DNA from: Campylobacteraceae bacterium
GTDB lineage: Bacteria > Campylobacterota > Campylobacteria > Campylobacterales > Campylobacteraceae
DNA length: 64,000 bases
NCBI GenBank assembly: GCA_012519705.1
Contig: JAAYPR010000038.1
Location: forward strand, 62,001 to 126,000
Direction: 5' to 3'
This document shows, in pieces, positions 20,733 through 30,025 of this stretch. Each line of letters begins with the position of its first letter. Positions within the stretch are counted from its first letter, which is position 1. A program made the position numbers and the translations under genes. Under the pieces are notes generated by a model. That model made no database searches and was not told the DNA's origin. It saw nothing but the letters and a program-made list of their open reading frames with translations.

Positions 20733-21510
20733 GGTTTTCTAGTTCCTTTTTTATGCACTCGCTAAAAACTGGCGTGTAGTTAGCACTCTCTTTTTCTTTT
20801 TCTAAATACTCTCTCATGATGTCAAGGTAGTTTGCGTAGTCGTTAAGGGTTAAATTTCCCTTTAAAAGCTCATATTTTAAAAAAAGCATGTAGGTATTTA
20901 ACGTGTCACTTTCACAATAAGCTGAAATTTTATCAAGCTCTTTATTTGCGTAAAGGTCTAGTACTTGATCCCCGTGAATGTCAAATTTCCCAGGCAGTCC
21001 TAGACTCGCACACAAAGTATCAAGCTTAAGCCCACTAACCGCCCTATACTCGCTGATATGATCTAGTAAATCAAGATGAAATTTCCCATCATATCTGCTT
21101 CTATAGTTTTCCCATTTATTTGTGTTGTCATAGTAAGCTGGACAGCTTAAGTTATAACGCATCGCTCTAATCATCATCATTGGAAGGTCAAACCCCCTAC
21201 CGTTGTAACTTACAAGGCGTGGAGTGTGCTTGTTTATGAAATTTAAAAACTGCTCTATAGCGTCTTTTTCACTATCCATTTTCATCGTATTTACGCGTAT
21301 AAACTTGCCAAACTCATCGGCCAAAACTGCACTTATACAGACGATTTTATGAAAATTTACAGGTAGGAAACTAGAACCCGTTTGCTTTTTATGCTTAGCC
21401 TGAGCTTTTATGGCAACTTCGTAGTCGCTTCCTTTGTATCCATAAACTTTTCTTAAGCTCTCACTATCAGGGACGGTTTCGCAGTCAAAAACACAGATTA
21501 AATTTCCCAT
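20719..21510 (-). CDS. 3'-5' exonuclease, DEDDy (PolB-exonuclease-like) family
   Basis: Stand-alone exonuclease domain: Exo I VFDCETVPDSE at residue 7, Exo II VSYNGRGFDLPMMMIRA near 100, Exo III with Tyr and Asp in AYCESDTLNTY near 205, the DEDDy arrangement. At 263 aa it has no polymerase part. I use ATG 21510, which shares its A with the stop of the upstream oxidoreductase (TGATG), instead of the TTG one codon before. The 3' end overlaps the DNA ligase gene, suggesting that the two are made together and may act in the same DNA-processing pathway. Since the ligase looks exported and this protein has no signal peptide, a shared location is doubtful. Confidence 0.85.
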   Translation of the reverse strand: MGNLICVFDCETVPDSESLRKVYGYKGSDYEVAIKAQAKHKKQTGSSFLPVNFHKIVCISAVLADEFGKFIRVNTMKMDSEKDAIEQFLNFINKHTPRLVSYNGRGFDLPMMMIRAMRYNLSCPAYYDNTNKWENYRSRYDGKFHLDLLDHISEYRAVSGLKLDTLCASLGLPGKFDIHGDQVLDLYANKELDKISAYCESDTLNTYMLFLKYELLKGNLTLNDYANYLDIMREYLEKEKESANYTPVFSECIKKELENLEIS

Positions 21511-22532
21511 CAAAACGCCCTTTTGTACGGCTTCTCTAGTTTATCTCTCTCATCAAATTTAGCCATTGCAAACTGAACTAAATTAGGATTTCTCAAAAGC
21601 TCTCTACCATACGCAACCATATCGCAAACCCCGTCTAAAAGCAGAGCTTCCCCCTCCTCTGGCGTCGTTATCAGCCCAACGGCGATAACTGGGATATTTA
21701 CAACTTTTTTTATCTCTTTTGCATACCCACATTGATAAAGTGGGGTAAATTTTGGCACAAGGCTTGGCTTTTCATGATTTCCACCCGCACTTACATGAAT
21801 ATATAGTGAGCCGTTTTCTTCGATGATTTTAGCTAACTCTCTGCTCTCTCTAATGTCAAAGCCCCCTACTTCCCACTCATCAGCACTTATCCTAACGCCA
21901 AATTTGATATTTTCAGCTCTTAGTTTTTCCATAATTTTAACTAAGATTTTAACTCTGTTTTCAAAACTTCCGCCATACTCGTCATCTCTTAAATTTGTAA
22001 GCGGACTTAAAAACTCGTGAATCAAATACCCATGAGCAGCGTGGATTTCCACCATGTCATAGTCAGCTCTTATAGCTCTTTTGGCAGAGTTTACAAAGCT
22101 CTCTATTATGCTCTCTATCTCGCCCGAACTTAGCTCTTTTGGCGTGTTGTAAGAGTCTCCAAACCTAAGGCTGCTTGGCGCAACGCTTTTACTATCTATA
22201 CACTGGCTTTTTCGCCCTGCGTGAGCTAGCTGAACAGCAACAGATGAGCCAAATTTCTTACACTCTCTTACAAGTTTTTCATGAGAGTGAATTTGCTCAT
22301 CACTCCAAAGCCCCAAATCAGCGTTTGTTATCCTACCTCTTGGCTCGACAGCGGTTGCCTCAACTATGATAAGCCCAACCCCACCTAACGCTCTTGTAGC
22401 GTAATGAACTTTGTGAAAACATCTTGGATTTCCGTTGTTATCTCTAGCTTTATACATACACATCGGAGGCATTACAACTCTGTTTTTTATGGTAAGTCCG
22501 CCTAAGTTTAAAGGGCTTAGAAGTTTTGACAT
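21510..22532 (-). CDS. NADH:flavin oxidoreductase, old yellow enzyme (YqjM/NamA class)
   Basis: FMN-binding TIM-barrel ene-reductase of 340 aa. The class II/YqjM features are visible: VMPPMCMYKA with the flavin-tuning Cys near 25, VQLAHAGRKSQ near 100, EIHAAHGYLIHEFLSPLTN with the substrate-binding His pair near 165-175, and LVPKFTPLYQCGYAKEIK. The C-terminal PVIAVGLITTPEEGE and VAYGRELLRNPN bind FMN phosphate. The natural substrate is unknown; electrophilic alkenes are typical. It lies 24 nt after fabI and shares a base with the exonuclease start. Confidence 0.92.
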   Translation of the reverse strand: MSKLLSPLNLGGLTIKNRVVMPPMCMYKARDNNGNPRCFHKVHYATRALGGVGLIIVEATAVEPRGRITNADLGLWSDEQIHSHEKLVRECKKFGSSVAVQLAHAGRKSQCIDSKSVAPSSLRFGDSYNTPKELSSGEIESIIESFVNSAKRAIRADYDMVEIHAAHGYLIHEFLSPLTNLRDDEYGGSFENRVKILVKIMEKLRAENIKFGVRISADEWEVGGFDIRESRELAKIIEENGSLYIHVSAGGNHEKPSLVPKFTPLYQCGYAKEIKKVVNIPVIAVGLITTPEEGEALLLDGVCDMVAYGRELLRNPNLVQFAMAKFDERDKLEKPYKRAF

Positions 22533-22556
22533 TTTGCTCTCCTTTTTTTTGCTCTC

Positions 22557-23393
<837 letters not shown>

Positions 23394-23399
23394 TTATAT

Positions 23400-23876
23400 T
23401 TATGAAAAACTTTTTTCTATTGCTTGAATAATTCTTGATATGTCAAATTCTTCAATACTACCATCTCTTTTTATCACTATTCTCATTCCTTTAGTTTTTA
23501 GTTTTAATATTTTTTGGAGCTTTTTATGCAAATCATTTTTTGTTATTTTACCTTCAGCCACTCCAACAACTATATCTTCCATTTCTAAATAATAGTCGTC
23601 AACATCAACCCATGGAAAATTCATCTCTATAAAGGCTCTTCCAATCTGTATAGAGCTTCTTTTGTTGCCATCTAAAAATGGATGAAACTTTATGCAAGAA
23701 TGCATCAAATGAGTTAGCTTTGAAATAAAATCCGGATAATATTCATCATTTTGTATTTGCTTTAAAGCTGAATCTAGATAGCCTAATTGAATTTTGTTAT
23801 AACCTTCTAAGCCACCAGAAGTTGCAATTATTTGATCATGGAATTCAATTGCTTGCTTCAAAGTTAAATACTTCAT
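23400..23876 (-). CDS. Doc/Fic-family toxin with C-terminal ATP-cone-like tail
   Basis: Fic-fold protein of 158 aa with the core motif FHPFLDGNKRSS near residue 65. The Lys where AMP-transferring Fic enzymes carry Gly (GNGR) is the Doc pattern, so kinase activity on a translation factor is the expected chemistry (Doc phosphorylates EF-Tu). The preceding LTHLMHSCIKF and the N-terminal LKQAIEFHDQIIATSGG also fit the death-on-curing group. The last 28 residues, beginning MRIVIKRDGSIEEFD and ending AIEKSF, do not belong to Doc and resemble the first third of an ATP-cone. ATGA overlap with the upstream small gene supports a toxin-antitoxin pair. Confidence 0.85.
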   Translation of the reverse strand: MKYLTLKQAIEFHDQIIATSGGLEGYNKIQLGYLDSALKQIQNDEYYPDFISKLTHLMHSCIKFHPFLDGNKRSSIQIGRAFIEMNFPWVDVDDYYLEMEDIVVGVAEGKITKNDLHKKLQKILKLKTKGMRIVIKRDGSIEEFDISRIIQAIEKSFS

Positions 23877-24157
23877 TTATTCTTAAGTCTTTCTAAAACT
23901 TCTCTGTTTTTTTTCTGATTAATTATATTTTGCATTCGTTCTTTCAGTTTTTTAAACTCATCATCGGTTAGAGTATTATTATCATTACCGCCATATATTT
24001 TTATTTTTGCTTTTTTTTGTTCATTTAATGCCTGATAAAATGCAACATGTAACGCATGGTATATTTCTGCTTTAAATTTTTTAACCTCATCATCACTCAT
24101 GCCTTCTAATGAAATTTCTAAAGTTTTTTCTGTCAATTCTATATTTTGAATATCCAT
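23873..24157 (-). CDS. Putative antitoxin paired with the Doc-like toxin
   Basis: A 94-aa, highly charged, mostly helical protein with no family I recognise. It is not Phd/YefM, and I find no intact Fic-inhibitory (S/T)xxxE(G/N) motif. Visible segments are GMSDDEVKKFKAEIYHALHVAFYQAL (amphipathic helix) and LTDDEFKKLKERMQNIINQKKNREVLERL (second helix). Good AAGGAG before the ATG. It lies 1 nt after tpiA and ends in an ATGA overlap with the Doc-like gene. The antitoxin role is inferred only from size, order and overlap. Confidence 0.6.
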   Translation of the reverse strand: MDIQNIELTEKTLEISLEGMSDDEVKKFKAEIYHALHVAFYQALNEQKKAKIKIYGGNDNNTLTDDEFKKLKERMQNIINQKKNREVLERLKNK

Positions 24158-24158
24158 A

Positions 24159-24830
24159 CTATCTCCTTATCAAATTTAAAAAACTTTCCGCTTCAAAACT
24201 AGCAGTTCCTACTAAAACTCCATTGCAGTTTTTAACGCTAGCTATCTCTTTGATATTTTTCTCATTTACGCTTCCACCATATAGAAGTGGTGCTTTTGTT
24301 AAGCTTGCTAAAAACTCTAAAATTTCAGCTATATCTCTCACGCTTGCTGACTTTCCAGTCCCTATCGCCCAAACAGGCTCATAAGCGATAACTAAGTTTT
24401 TATATTCTAAATCAACTCCAATAAGCTGAGACTTCAAAAACTCTTTTGTCTTACCAGCTTCTTTTATCTCTAAGCTTTCGCCTATACATAAAACCGCGTT
24501 CAAGCTATGCTTTTTTGCAAACTCAAACTTAGCCTTTATAAACTCATCACTTTCGCTCAAAGCTCTTCTTTCGCTATGTCCGATTAAAACGTCTTTTATA
24601 CTAAACTCATCAAGCATAGAAAGTCCGATTTCCCCAGTAAAATTTCCATTTTCTACTGGGTAGAAGTTCTGGGCTCCTTGTCTAAATTTATGAGCCTTCT
24701 GGCTAAAAGCAGAAGCTGGCGGGAAAACCACCACTTCATAACTTCCATCTAAACTATCATCCAAAATTTCAGCATATTCACTAAAGCTTTTTCTTGTGTG
24801 ATTACATTTTAAATTTGCGTAAAACCTCAA
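24159..24830 (-). CDS. tpiA: Triosephosphate isomerase
   Basis: Interconverts DHAP and glyceraldehyde-3-phosphate. A TIM barrel of 223 aa, shorter than the usual 250 but the normal length in Campylobacter. Catalytic residues are present: Lys in ANLKCNHT, His in LIGHSERRA near 80, Glu in [17 protein letters not shown] near 145, and the phosphate loop [11 protein letters not shown]. The start is TTG with AAGGAG 6 nt upstream. It is 3 nt after pgk in a gapA-pgk-tpiA glycolytic/gluconeogenic operon. Confidence 0.96.
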   Translation of the reverse strand: MRFYANLKCNHTRKSFSEYAEILDDSLDGSYEVVVFPPASAFSQKAHKFRQGAQNFYPVENGNFTGEIGLSMLDEFSIKDVLIGHSERRALSESDEFIKAKFEFAKKHSLNAVLCIGESLEIKEAGKTKEFLKSQLIGVDLEYKNLVIAYEPVWAIGTGKSASVRDIAEILEFLASLTKAPLLYGGSVNEKNIKEIASVKNCNGVLVGTASFEAESFLNLIRR

Positions 24831-24833
24831 GTT

Positions 24834-26036
24834 CTACTCCTTTCTCATAAGCACCTTTACACCTGGAAGCTCTTTTCCTTCTATCATCTCAAGGCTTGCT
24901 CCACCGCCAGTTGAGATAAATGTTATCTCATCTTGGTCTCCAGCTCTTGCTACCACGTCAGCTGTATCACCGCCTCCAACTACTGTCATAGCGTTACTTT
25001 CAGCTACTGCGTGGCTTATCCTAAAGCTTCCTCTTGCGAACTTATCCATCTCAAAAACGCCCATTGGTCCGTTCCACCAGATAGTTCCAGCATCATCAAG
25101 TGCTTCTTTAAAAAGCGTCACCGTAGCAGGTCCGATGTCAAGCCCCATCCAGTCTTTTGGAATTTCTTGAGCAGTTACATACTTCATAGGTGCATCTTCT
25201 GAAAATATAGGTGCTACGATGGCATCAACTGGTAAGTAAATTTTTACACCAAGCTCTTTGCCTTTTTCCATAATATTTTTAGCTTCGTCTAAAAGATCCT
25301 CTTCTAAAAGCGAGTTTCCTATCTCATAACCCAGTGCTTTTAGGAAAGTAAATGCCATACCACCGCCAATTAGTAGCTTATCAACTTTTGGAAGTAGGTT
25401 TTTAAGAGCTTGAAGCTTTCCACTAACTTTACTTCCGCCAACTATCGCAACAAATGGGCGAATTGGTCTTTTGGTAAGGTTTTGAGCAAAACCTATCTCT
25501 TTTTGAAGCAAAAACCCAGCCCCTTTATGCTCATCGTCAAAGAAATTTGTTATAGCATGAACTGAAGCGTGAGCTCTATGGCAAACCCCAAAAGCATCAT
25601 TTACATAATAATCCGCAAAACTTGCTAGTTTTTTAGCAAACTCTTCATCGTTTTTTGTCTCGCCTTTGTCAAATCTTAAGTTATCAAGAAGTAGAATTTC
25701 ACCCTCTTCTAGCTCGCTGACTGCTTTTTTAGCAAGGTCTCCAACGACATCTTTTACAAACTTAACATCTTTTTTCATAAGTCTTGAGAGTCTTTTTGCA
25801 ACTGGTTCTAAGTTTAGCTTCTCATCATAGCCTAGTTTTGGTCTCCCTGAGTGACTTGCTAAAATAACAGCCAAACCCTCGTCCAAGCAGTATTTTATCG
25901 TAGCTAAAGATGAGCGTATCCTTCTATCATCAGTGATGTTTTGATACTCATCCATAGGAACATTAAAGTCACATCTTATGAAAACTTTTTTACCTTTTTC
26001 AAACTTAATATCTTTTATAAAGAGTAAATTTTCCAT
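24834..26036 (-). CDS. pgk: Phosphoglycerate kinase
   Basis: Transfers the acyl-phosphate of 1,3-bisphosphoglycerate to ADP. A 400-aa two-domain protein with [12 protein letters not shown] near 20, [23 protein letters not shown], the hinge and [21 protein letters not shown] near 200, and the nucleotide loop [16 protein letters not shown], then [10 protein letters not shown] and [10 protein letters not shown]. Its ATG overlaps the gapA stop by one base (TAATG), so the two are translationally coupled. Confidence 0.97.
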   Translation of the reverse strand: MENLLFIKDIKFEKGKKVFIRCDFNVPMDEYQNITDDRRIRSSLATIKYCLDEGLAVILASHSGRPKLGYDEKLNLEPVAKRLSRLMKKDVKFVKDVVGDLAKKAVSELEEGEILLLDNLRFDKGETKNDEEFAKKLASFADYYVNDAFGVCHRAHASVHAITNFFDDEHKGAGFLLQKEIGFAQNLTKRPIRPFVAIVGGSKVSGKLQALKNLLPKVDKLLIGGGMAFTFLKALGYEIGNSLLEEDLLDEAKNIMEKGKELGVKIYLPVDAIVAPIFSEDAPMKYVTAQEIPKDWMGLDIGPATVTLFKEALDDAGTIWWNGPMGVFEMDKFARGSFRISHAVAESNAMTVVGGGDTADVVARAGDQDEITFISTGGGASLEMIEGKELPGVKVLMRKE

Positions 26037-27043
26037 TATTTAACACCTTTTTTAAGAGCATAAACCGCTAAATCAACAAGCCTTTCACTATATCCCCACT
26101 CGTTGTCATACCAAGCTAGAACTTTTACTAAGTTTCCATCAACTACTTGAGTCATATCGCCGGCAACGATACTTGAGTATTTGCATCCGATAAAATCAGT
26201 TGAAACTCTATAGTCTTCATCAACTAGTAAAATTCCCTTCATTTTTCCGTCTTGATACTCTTTAAATTTAGCATTTATCTCTTCTTTGCTAGCATTTTTG
26301 CTTAACACAACGCTTAAATCAACCATTGAAACGTTTGGAACTGGAACTCTTAAGCTAATTCCGTGCATTTTTCCAAGAAGTTCTGGGATAACAAGTCCGA
26401 TGGCTTTTGCTGCACCTGTGGTAGTTGGGATGATGTTTAGCCCGCCTGCTCTACTTTTTCTAAAATCTTTTGTTTTTACATCAAGCAGGTTTTGGCTACT
26501 TGTATATGCGTGAGTTGTTGTCATTATCCCTTTTTCTATGCCAAACTCATCATTTAGCACTTTTGCAACTGGAGCAAGTCCGTTAGTTGTACAACTTGCG
26601 TTTGAGATGATTCTTTGTCCAGCATAGCTCTCATTGTTTACACCCATAACAAAAGTTGGAGTATCATCCTTAGCTGGAGCACTCATCACAACTAAATCAA
26701 GTCCGTTTTCTAAATACGCCTCACACTTTTCAGTTGTCAAAAACGCACCTGTGCACTCTAGCACCACGTCCGCACCAAGCTCTTTAAAACCTAACTCTTT
26801 TGGGTCTCTAGTTGAGAAAACTCTGATTTTTTTACCATCGACTGCGATATAGTCATCATTTATAACTTCAACTCTTTTGCCAAACTCACCATGAACTGAG
26901 TCATACTGAAGCAAATATCTTGTGATTTCCCTAGTTGCTGTATCGTTTATAGCAACAAGTTCTACGTCATCTCTTTCTAAAATTATCCTAGCTGCACATC
27001 TTCCGATGCGTCCAAAACCGTTAATTGCAAATTTAAATGCCAT
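26036..27043 (-). CDS. gapA: Glyceraldehyde-3-phosphate dehydrogenase
   Basis: Phosphorylating GAPDH of 335 aa. N-terminal NAD-binding [16 protein letters not shown], catalytic Cys in [13 protein letters not shown] near 152, [14 protein letters not shown] with the catalytic His, [18 protein letters not shown], and [16 protein letters not shown] near the C-terminus. First gene of the gapA-pgk-tpiA unit and the right-hand start of the 27-kb minus-strand block, divergent from nadD over 57 nt. Confidence 0.97.
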   Translation of the reverse strand: MAFKFAINGFGRIGRCAARIILERDDVELVAINDTATREITRYLLQYDSVHGEFGKRVEVINDDYIAVDGKKIRVFSTRDPKELGFKELGADVVLECTGAFLTTEKCEAYLENGLDLVVMSAPAKDDTPTFVMGVNNESYAGQRIISNASCTTNGLAPVAKVLNDEFGIEKGIMTTTHAYTSSQNLLDVKTKDFRKSRAGGLNIIPTTTGAAKAIGLVIPELLGKMHGISLRVPVPNVSMVDLSVVLSKNASKEEINAKFKEYQDGKMKGILLVDEDYRVSTDFIGCKYSSIVAGDMTQVVDGNLVKVLAWYDNEWGYSERLVDLAVYALKKGVK

Positions 27044-27052
27044 ATCAAATCC

Positions 27053-27065
27053 TTTTTGGTATAAT
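27053..27065 (+). promoter_or_regulatory. sigma70 promoter of nadD
   Basis: In the 57-nt divergent gap a T-rich run (CCTTTTTGG) leads directly into a perfect TATAAT at 27060-27065, 36 nt before the nadD ATG. A T-rich element in place of a -35 box is the known Campylobacter housekeeping promoter pattern. The gapA promoter would have to lie in the same short gap on the other strand or upstream within nadD. Confidence 0.7.
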
Positions 27066-27100
27066 AGTCGCTATTTTACTGAATTTTAGGTTAAAAATAA

Positions 27101-27964
27101 ATGAATATCGCACTTTTTGGCGGAAGCTTTGACCCGCCACATATCGGTCATGACGAAATTGTAAACTTAGCTCTGAAAAACCTTGACATTGACAAACTCG
27201 TAATTATGCCAACTTATCTTAATCCTTTCAAAGAGAGCTTCTTTTTAGAGCCAAGCTCACGGCTAAATTTATGCAAAAAACTCTGGGGGTGCTTAGACAA
27301 AGTTGAAATTTCAGACTATGAAATTTCACAAACCCGCCCCGTTGCTACGGTAGAAAGCGTTGAGTACCTCTATTCTAAGTTTGATATAGATAAGTTTTAC
27401 TTAATAATCGGTGCTGATAATTTAAAAGATTTAGATAAATGGAGTAAATTTAACCAACTAAAAAATCTTGTTAGCTTTGTAGTCGCCACTAGAAACAACA
27501 TAAATATCCCCAAGCACTTGCAAAAACTAAATTTAAATGTTAATATTTCATCTACAATTTTTAGAGAGAGTCTAAGCTTAGAGCTAATTCCAGCTCAAAT
27601 AAAAGACGAAATCAAAACTATACTAAGGGAGAAGTTTATGGAGAAAAAACTAGAAGTTATAAGAGGCGTTTTAGAAACAAAGAAGGCTGAAGAGATTGAA
27701 ATTATCGATGTTCAAAATGATAGTTATATCGCTAAATTTGTTGTAATTGCAACAGCTTTAACAGGCAAACACGGTCTTTCTTTAACGGATGATTTAGAAG
27801 AGGCACTAAAACCTCTAAATGAGAACTTTTTAGGAGTAGAAGCAAGCGATGAGTGGAGCGTTATAGATTTAGGTGATGTTGTAATCCACCTAATGAGCGA
27901 AGAGTGTAGAGCAAAATACAACATCGAAGAGCTTTTAGAAAAACTAAATCAGATGAAAAAATAA
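27101..27964 (+). CDS. nadD: NadD-RsfS fusion: nicotinate-nucleotide adenylyltransferase plus ribosomal silencing factor
   Basis: One 287-codon ORF covering two proteins. Residues 1-179 are NadD (NaMN to NaAD): FGGSFDPPHIGHDEIV with the (H/T)xGH nucleotidyl-transfer motif, LIIGADNLKDLDKW near 105, and the ISSTIFRESL motif near 150. Residues 180-287 are RsfS/Iojap: VIRGVLETKKAEEIEIIDV, VIATALTGKHGLSL, SDEWSVIDLGDVVIHLMSEECRAKYNIEELL. RsfS binds L14 to keep subunits apart in stationary phase. In C. jejuni these are adjacent separate genes. The ATG at 27638, where RsfS would begin, still has AGGGAGAAG 4-6 nt before it, so both a fusion and a free RsfS could be made. No stop or frame change separates the halves. 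Confidence 0.92.
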   Translation: MNIALFGGSFDPPHIGHDEIVNLALKNLDIDKLVIMPTYLNPFKESFFLEPSSRLNLCKKLWGCLDKVEISDYEISQTRPVATVESVEYLYSKFDIDKFYLIIGADNLKDLDKWSKFNQLKNLVSFVVATRNNINIPKHLQKLNLNVNISSTIFRESLSLELIPAQIKDEIKTILREKFMEKKLEVIRGVLETKKAEEIEIIDVQNDSYIAKFVVIATALTGKHGLSLTDDLEEALKPLNENFLGVEASDEWSVIDLGDVVIHLMSEECRAKYNIEELLEKLNQMKK

Positions 27965-28968
27965 GCCAAAGTATAACTAGCTGTAAAGAGCCATATAAAA
28001 AGCGTAGAAGCTAAAATAAATGGCTTTTTGCCAGCTTTTTTAAGCATATCTTTTCTAATTGTAATACCTAGCGCAAACATCGCCATACTAAGAAGAATGG
28101 CAGATAGAAATTTTATAACCGGTAAAAAACTCTCATTTCTAAACTCCGCTGGCAAAAACGAGCCCACAAAAACAGCAACCAAAAACCAAATCGCAAACCA
28201 AGGCACTGTAATAGAGCCCTTTTTACCACTCTCTTTTTTATTAAATTTAGCAACCAAAAACCCAAGTATAAACAAAAATGGAACTAACATCAAAACTCTT
28301 AGCATCTTCATAAGCACCGCTAAATCAGTCATTCCAACCGCCGCTCCAGCCCCAACAGCGTGAGCAACTTCATGCAAAGATAGTCCTAAAAAACAGCCCA
28401 TCTGCTCTAAGCTTAACCCTAAAACTCCAAGCTTAAATAAAATAGGATATAAAAACATAGCAAAAGTTCCAAAAACTACTACCGTTGTAACAGCGACTGC
28501 TACGCTGTCATTTTTCGCATCAATAACGCTTTTTGTAGCAAGAACTGCCGCCGCCCCGCAAATAGAACTACCCGAACTTACTAAAATAGACTCTTCCATG
28601 CTAAGTCCTAATTTTTTACCAACAAAACAGCCTATTGTAAAAGTTGAAAAAACAATGAAAAATGCCATAAAAACGCCGCTTACTCCAACGCTTGCGATTT
28701 CATCTAGTGTTATTTTAAATCCATAAAGAATAATCCCAAGCCTTAAAATCTCTTTTGTAGCAACTTTTATAACCCCGCTTCGCTCCAAAAACGAGACTGA
28801 ACTATAGATGGTATTTCCCACCAAAACTCCAAAAATTATAGCGATTATTAAAGGACTTATAGCTAGAGTGCTAAATGGTGGCACAAAAGAGAACAAATAG
28901 GAACTAAATGCCATCAAAAAAACAAAAAGATAGGCTCTTAGCTTTCTTTTTTTATAAATTTTATCCAT
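27949..28968 (-). CDS. YeiH/UPF0324-family putative sulfate/sulfite exporter
   Basis: Polytopic membrane protein of 339 aa with about ten hydrophobic segments. Family features are IIAIIFGVLVGNTIY near 45, the LRLGIILYGFKITLDEI helix, SSGSSICGAAAVLATKSV near 130, and GLSLHEVAHAVGAGAAVG near 195. E. coli YeiH belongs here and its neighbour YeiE is a sulfite-responsive LysR regulator. The divergent LysR gene makes the same logic likely, with substrate inferred. The 3' end overlaps nadD-rsfS by 16 nt tail to tail, with no terminator visible. Confidence 0.88.
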   Translation of the reverse strand: MDKIYKKRKLRAYLFVFLMAFSSYLFSFVPPFSTLAISPLIIAIIFGVLVGNTIYSSVSFLERSGVIKVATKEILRLGIILYGFKITLDEIASVGVSGVFMAFFIVFSTFTIGCFVGKKLGLSMEESILVSSGSSICGAAAVLATKSVIDAKNDSVAVAVTTVVVFGTFAMFLYPILFKLGVLGLSLEQMGCFLGLSLHEVAHAVGAGAAVGMTDLAVLMKMLRVLMLVPFLFILGFLVAKFNKKESGKKGSITVPWFAIWFLVAVFVGSFLPAEFRNESFLPVIKFLSAILLSMAMFALGITIRKDMLKKAGKKPFILASTLFIWLFTASYTLAYFFI

Positions 28969-29134
28969 AAATATCCTAGTATATTTTTTATATTAAAAGA
29001 TGAATTTTATACTAAAAAATATAATAATTAATAAATTTACAAATTTTAAATATCTTATAAATTTATATATAATTTTTTCTATTTTTTGATATAATATTAC
29101 TAGTTTCTTATATCTACAAAAAAAGGGAGTAAAA
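28969..29134. promoter_or_regulatory. Divergent control region between the YeiH-type exporter and its LysR gene
   Basis: 166 nt of very AT-rich DNA. On the plus strand TTTTTTGA followed by TATAAT (29090-29095) is a near-consensus promoter for the LysR gene. Two symmetric elements could be regulator sites: TAGTATA (28977-28983) with TATACTA (29008-29014), and the 12-bp palindrome TATAAATTTATA (29056-29067). LysR proteins classically bind T-N11-A dyads in such gaps, but the base composition makes chance palindromes common. Confidence 0.5.
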
Positions 29135-30025
29135 ATGACTTTAAAACAGATTGAGTATTTTATAAAAGTATGCGAACTCAAGCAGATTAGCGAGTGTTCT
29201 AAATTCTTTGGTGTTTCCCAGTCGGCTATGTCTATCGCTATAAAAAATCTTGAAACATCGCTTGGCGGGGATCTTTTCGATAGACGTGGCAAAAGCTTGG
29301 TTATAAATGAGAGAGGGAAGGCTTTTCTAAAATCAATCACGCCGATTTATAACAGAGTTATGGAAATAGAAAGAAATATGCTAAATGAAAATATGTTTGA
29401 AATTTACATCACATCTAGTAAAAACGTTGGAAACTACCTTCTTCCAGTTGCCATTGCTGACATGATAGAAAACAAAGATAAAAACGTTCATCTAAATATC
29501 TCTTTTGAAAATACAGACACCATTTTAGACGATGTTATGAACAACAGATGCGACATCGGTCTTGTTGAAGGAAATTTAGGCAATAGCGATGTAAATGTCA
29601 TCCCTATAGCAGAAGATGAACTAGTCATCGTTACAGGAAATGAAGAGCTAGCTTCTAAAAGCTACAATGCAAGTAGCATAAAAGATTTCAACTGGATTAT
29701 TAGAGAAGAGGGTTCTGGAACTAGAGGGATATTTTTTGACAACCTTGGAGAAAATCCAAATTTAAATATAGTTTTAGAACTTCCTACAACTGAGTCGATA
29801 AAAAACTGCATAAGAGGAAAAAATTTCGTCACTGTTTTACCATACTTTTCAGTTAAAAATGAGCTTGGAAATGGAATTTACGAGGTAAATGTAAGGGGTA
29901 AGAAATTTAAAAGAAATCTTTACGCCATCTACTCAAAAGACAAAGAAGGAAGCGAGACTTTTTTAAATATCATTAACACCTTGGTTGAAAAGATAAGAGC
30001 TAGCCATAAAAAGCTAACTGCCTAA
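29135..30025 (+). CDS. LysR-family transcriptional regulator
   Basis: 296 aa. The N-terminal winged HTH opens MTLKQIEYFIKVCELKQISECSKFFGVSQSAMSIAIKNLE with DLFDRRGKSLVINERG. The LysR substrate-binding domain follows from about residue 90 (IYITSSKNVGNYLLP, CDIGLVEGNL, EDELVIVTG, REEGSGTRGIF). The EGSGTR element is common to CysB/YeiE/CbbR-like effector domains. AGGGAG lies 5 nt before the ATG. It is divergent from the YeiH-type exporter and most likely controls it. Its 3' end overlaps hisG by 12 nt tail to tail. Confidence 0.93.
   Translation: MTLKQIEYFIKVCELKQISECSKFFGVSQSAMSIAIKNLETSLGGDLFDRRGKSLVINERGKAFLKSITPIYNRVMEIERNMLNENMFEIYITSSKNVGNYLLPVAIADMIENKDKNVHLNISFENTDTILDDVMNNRCDIGLVEGNLGNSDVNVIPIAEDELVIVTGNEELASKSYNASSIKDFNWIIREEGSGTRGIFFDNLGENPNLNIVLELPTTESIKNCIRGKNFVTVLPYFSVKNELGNGIYEVNVRGKKFKRNLYAIYSKDKEGSETFLNIINTLVEKIRASHKKLTA

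Noticed and set aside
28028-28363. 111-aa plus-strand ORF inside the YeiH-type gene
   Set aside because: Antisense to a membrane protein gene; Ala/Thr-rich composition is typical of such shadows.
28993-29340. 115-aa minus-strand ORF over the LysR start and its promoter region
   Set aside because: It runs antisense to the winged-helix part of a clear LysR gene and through its promoter; no family features.
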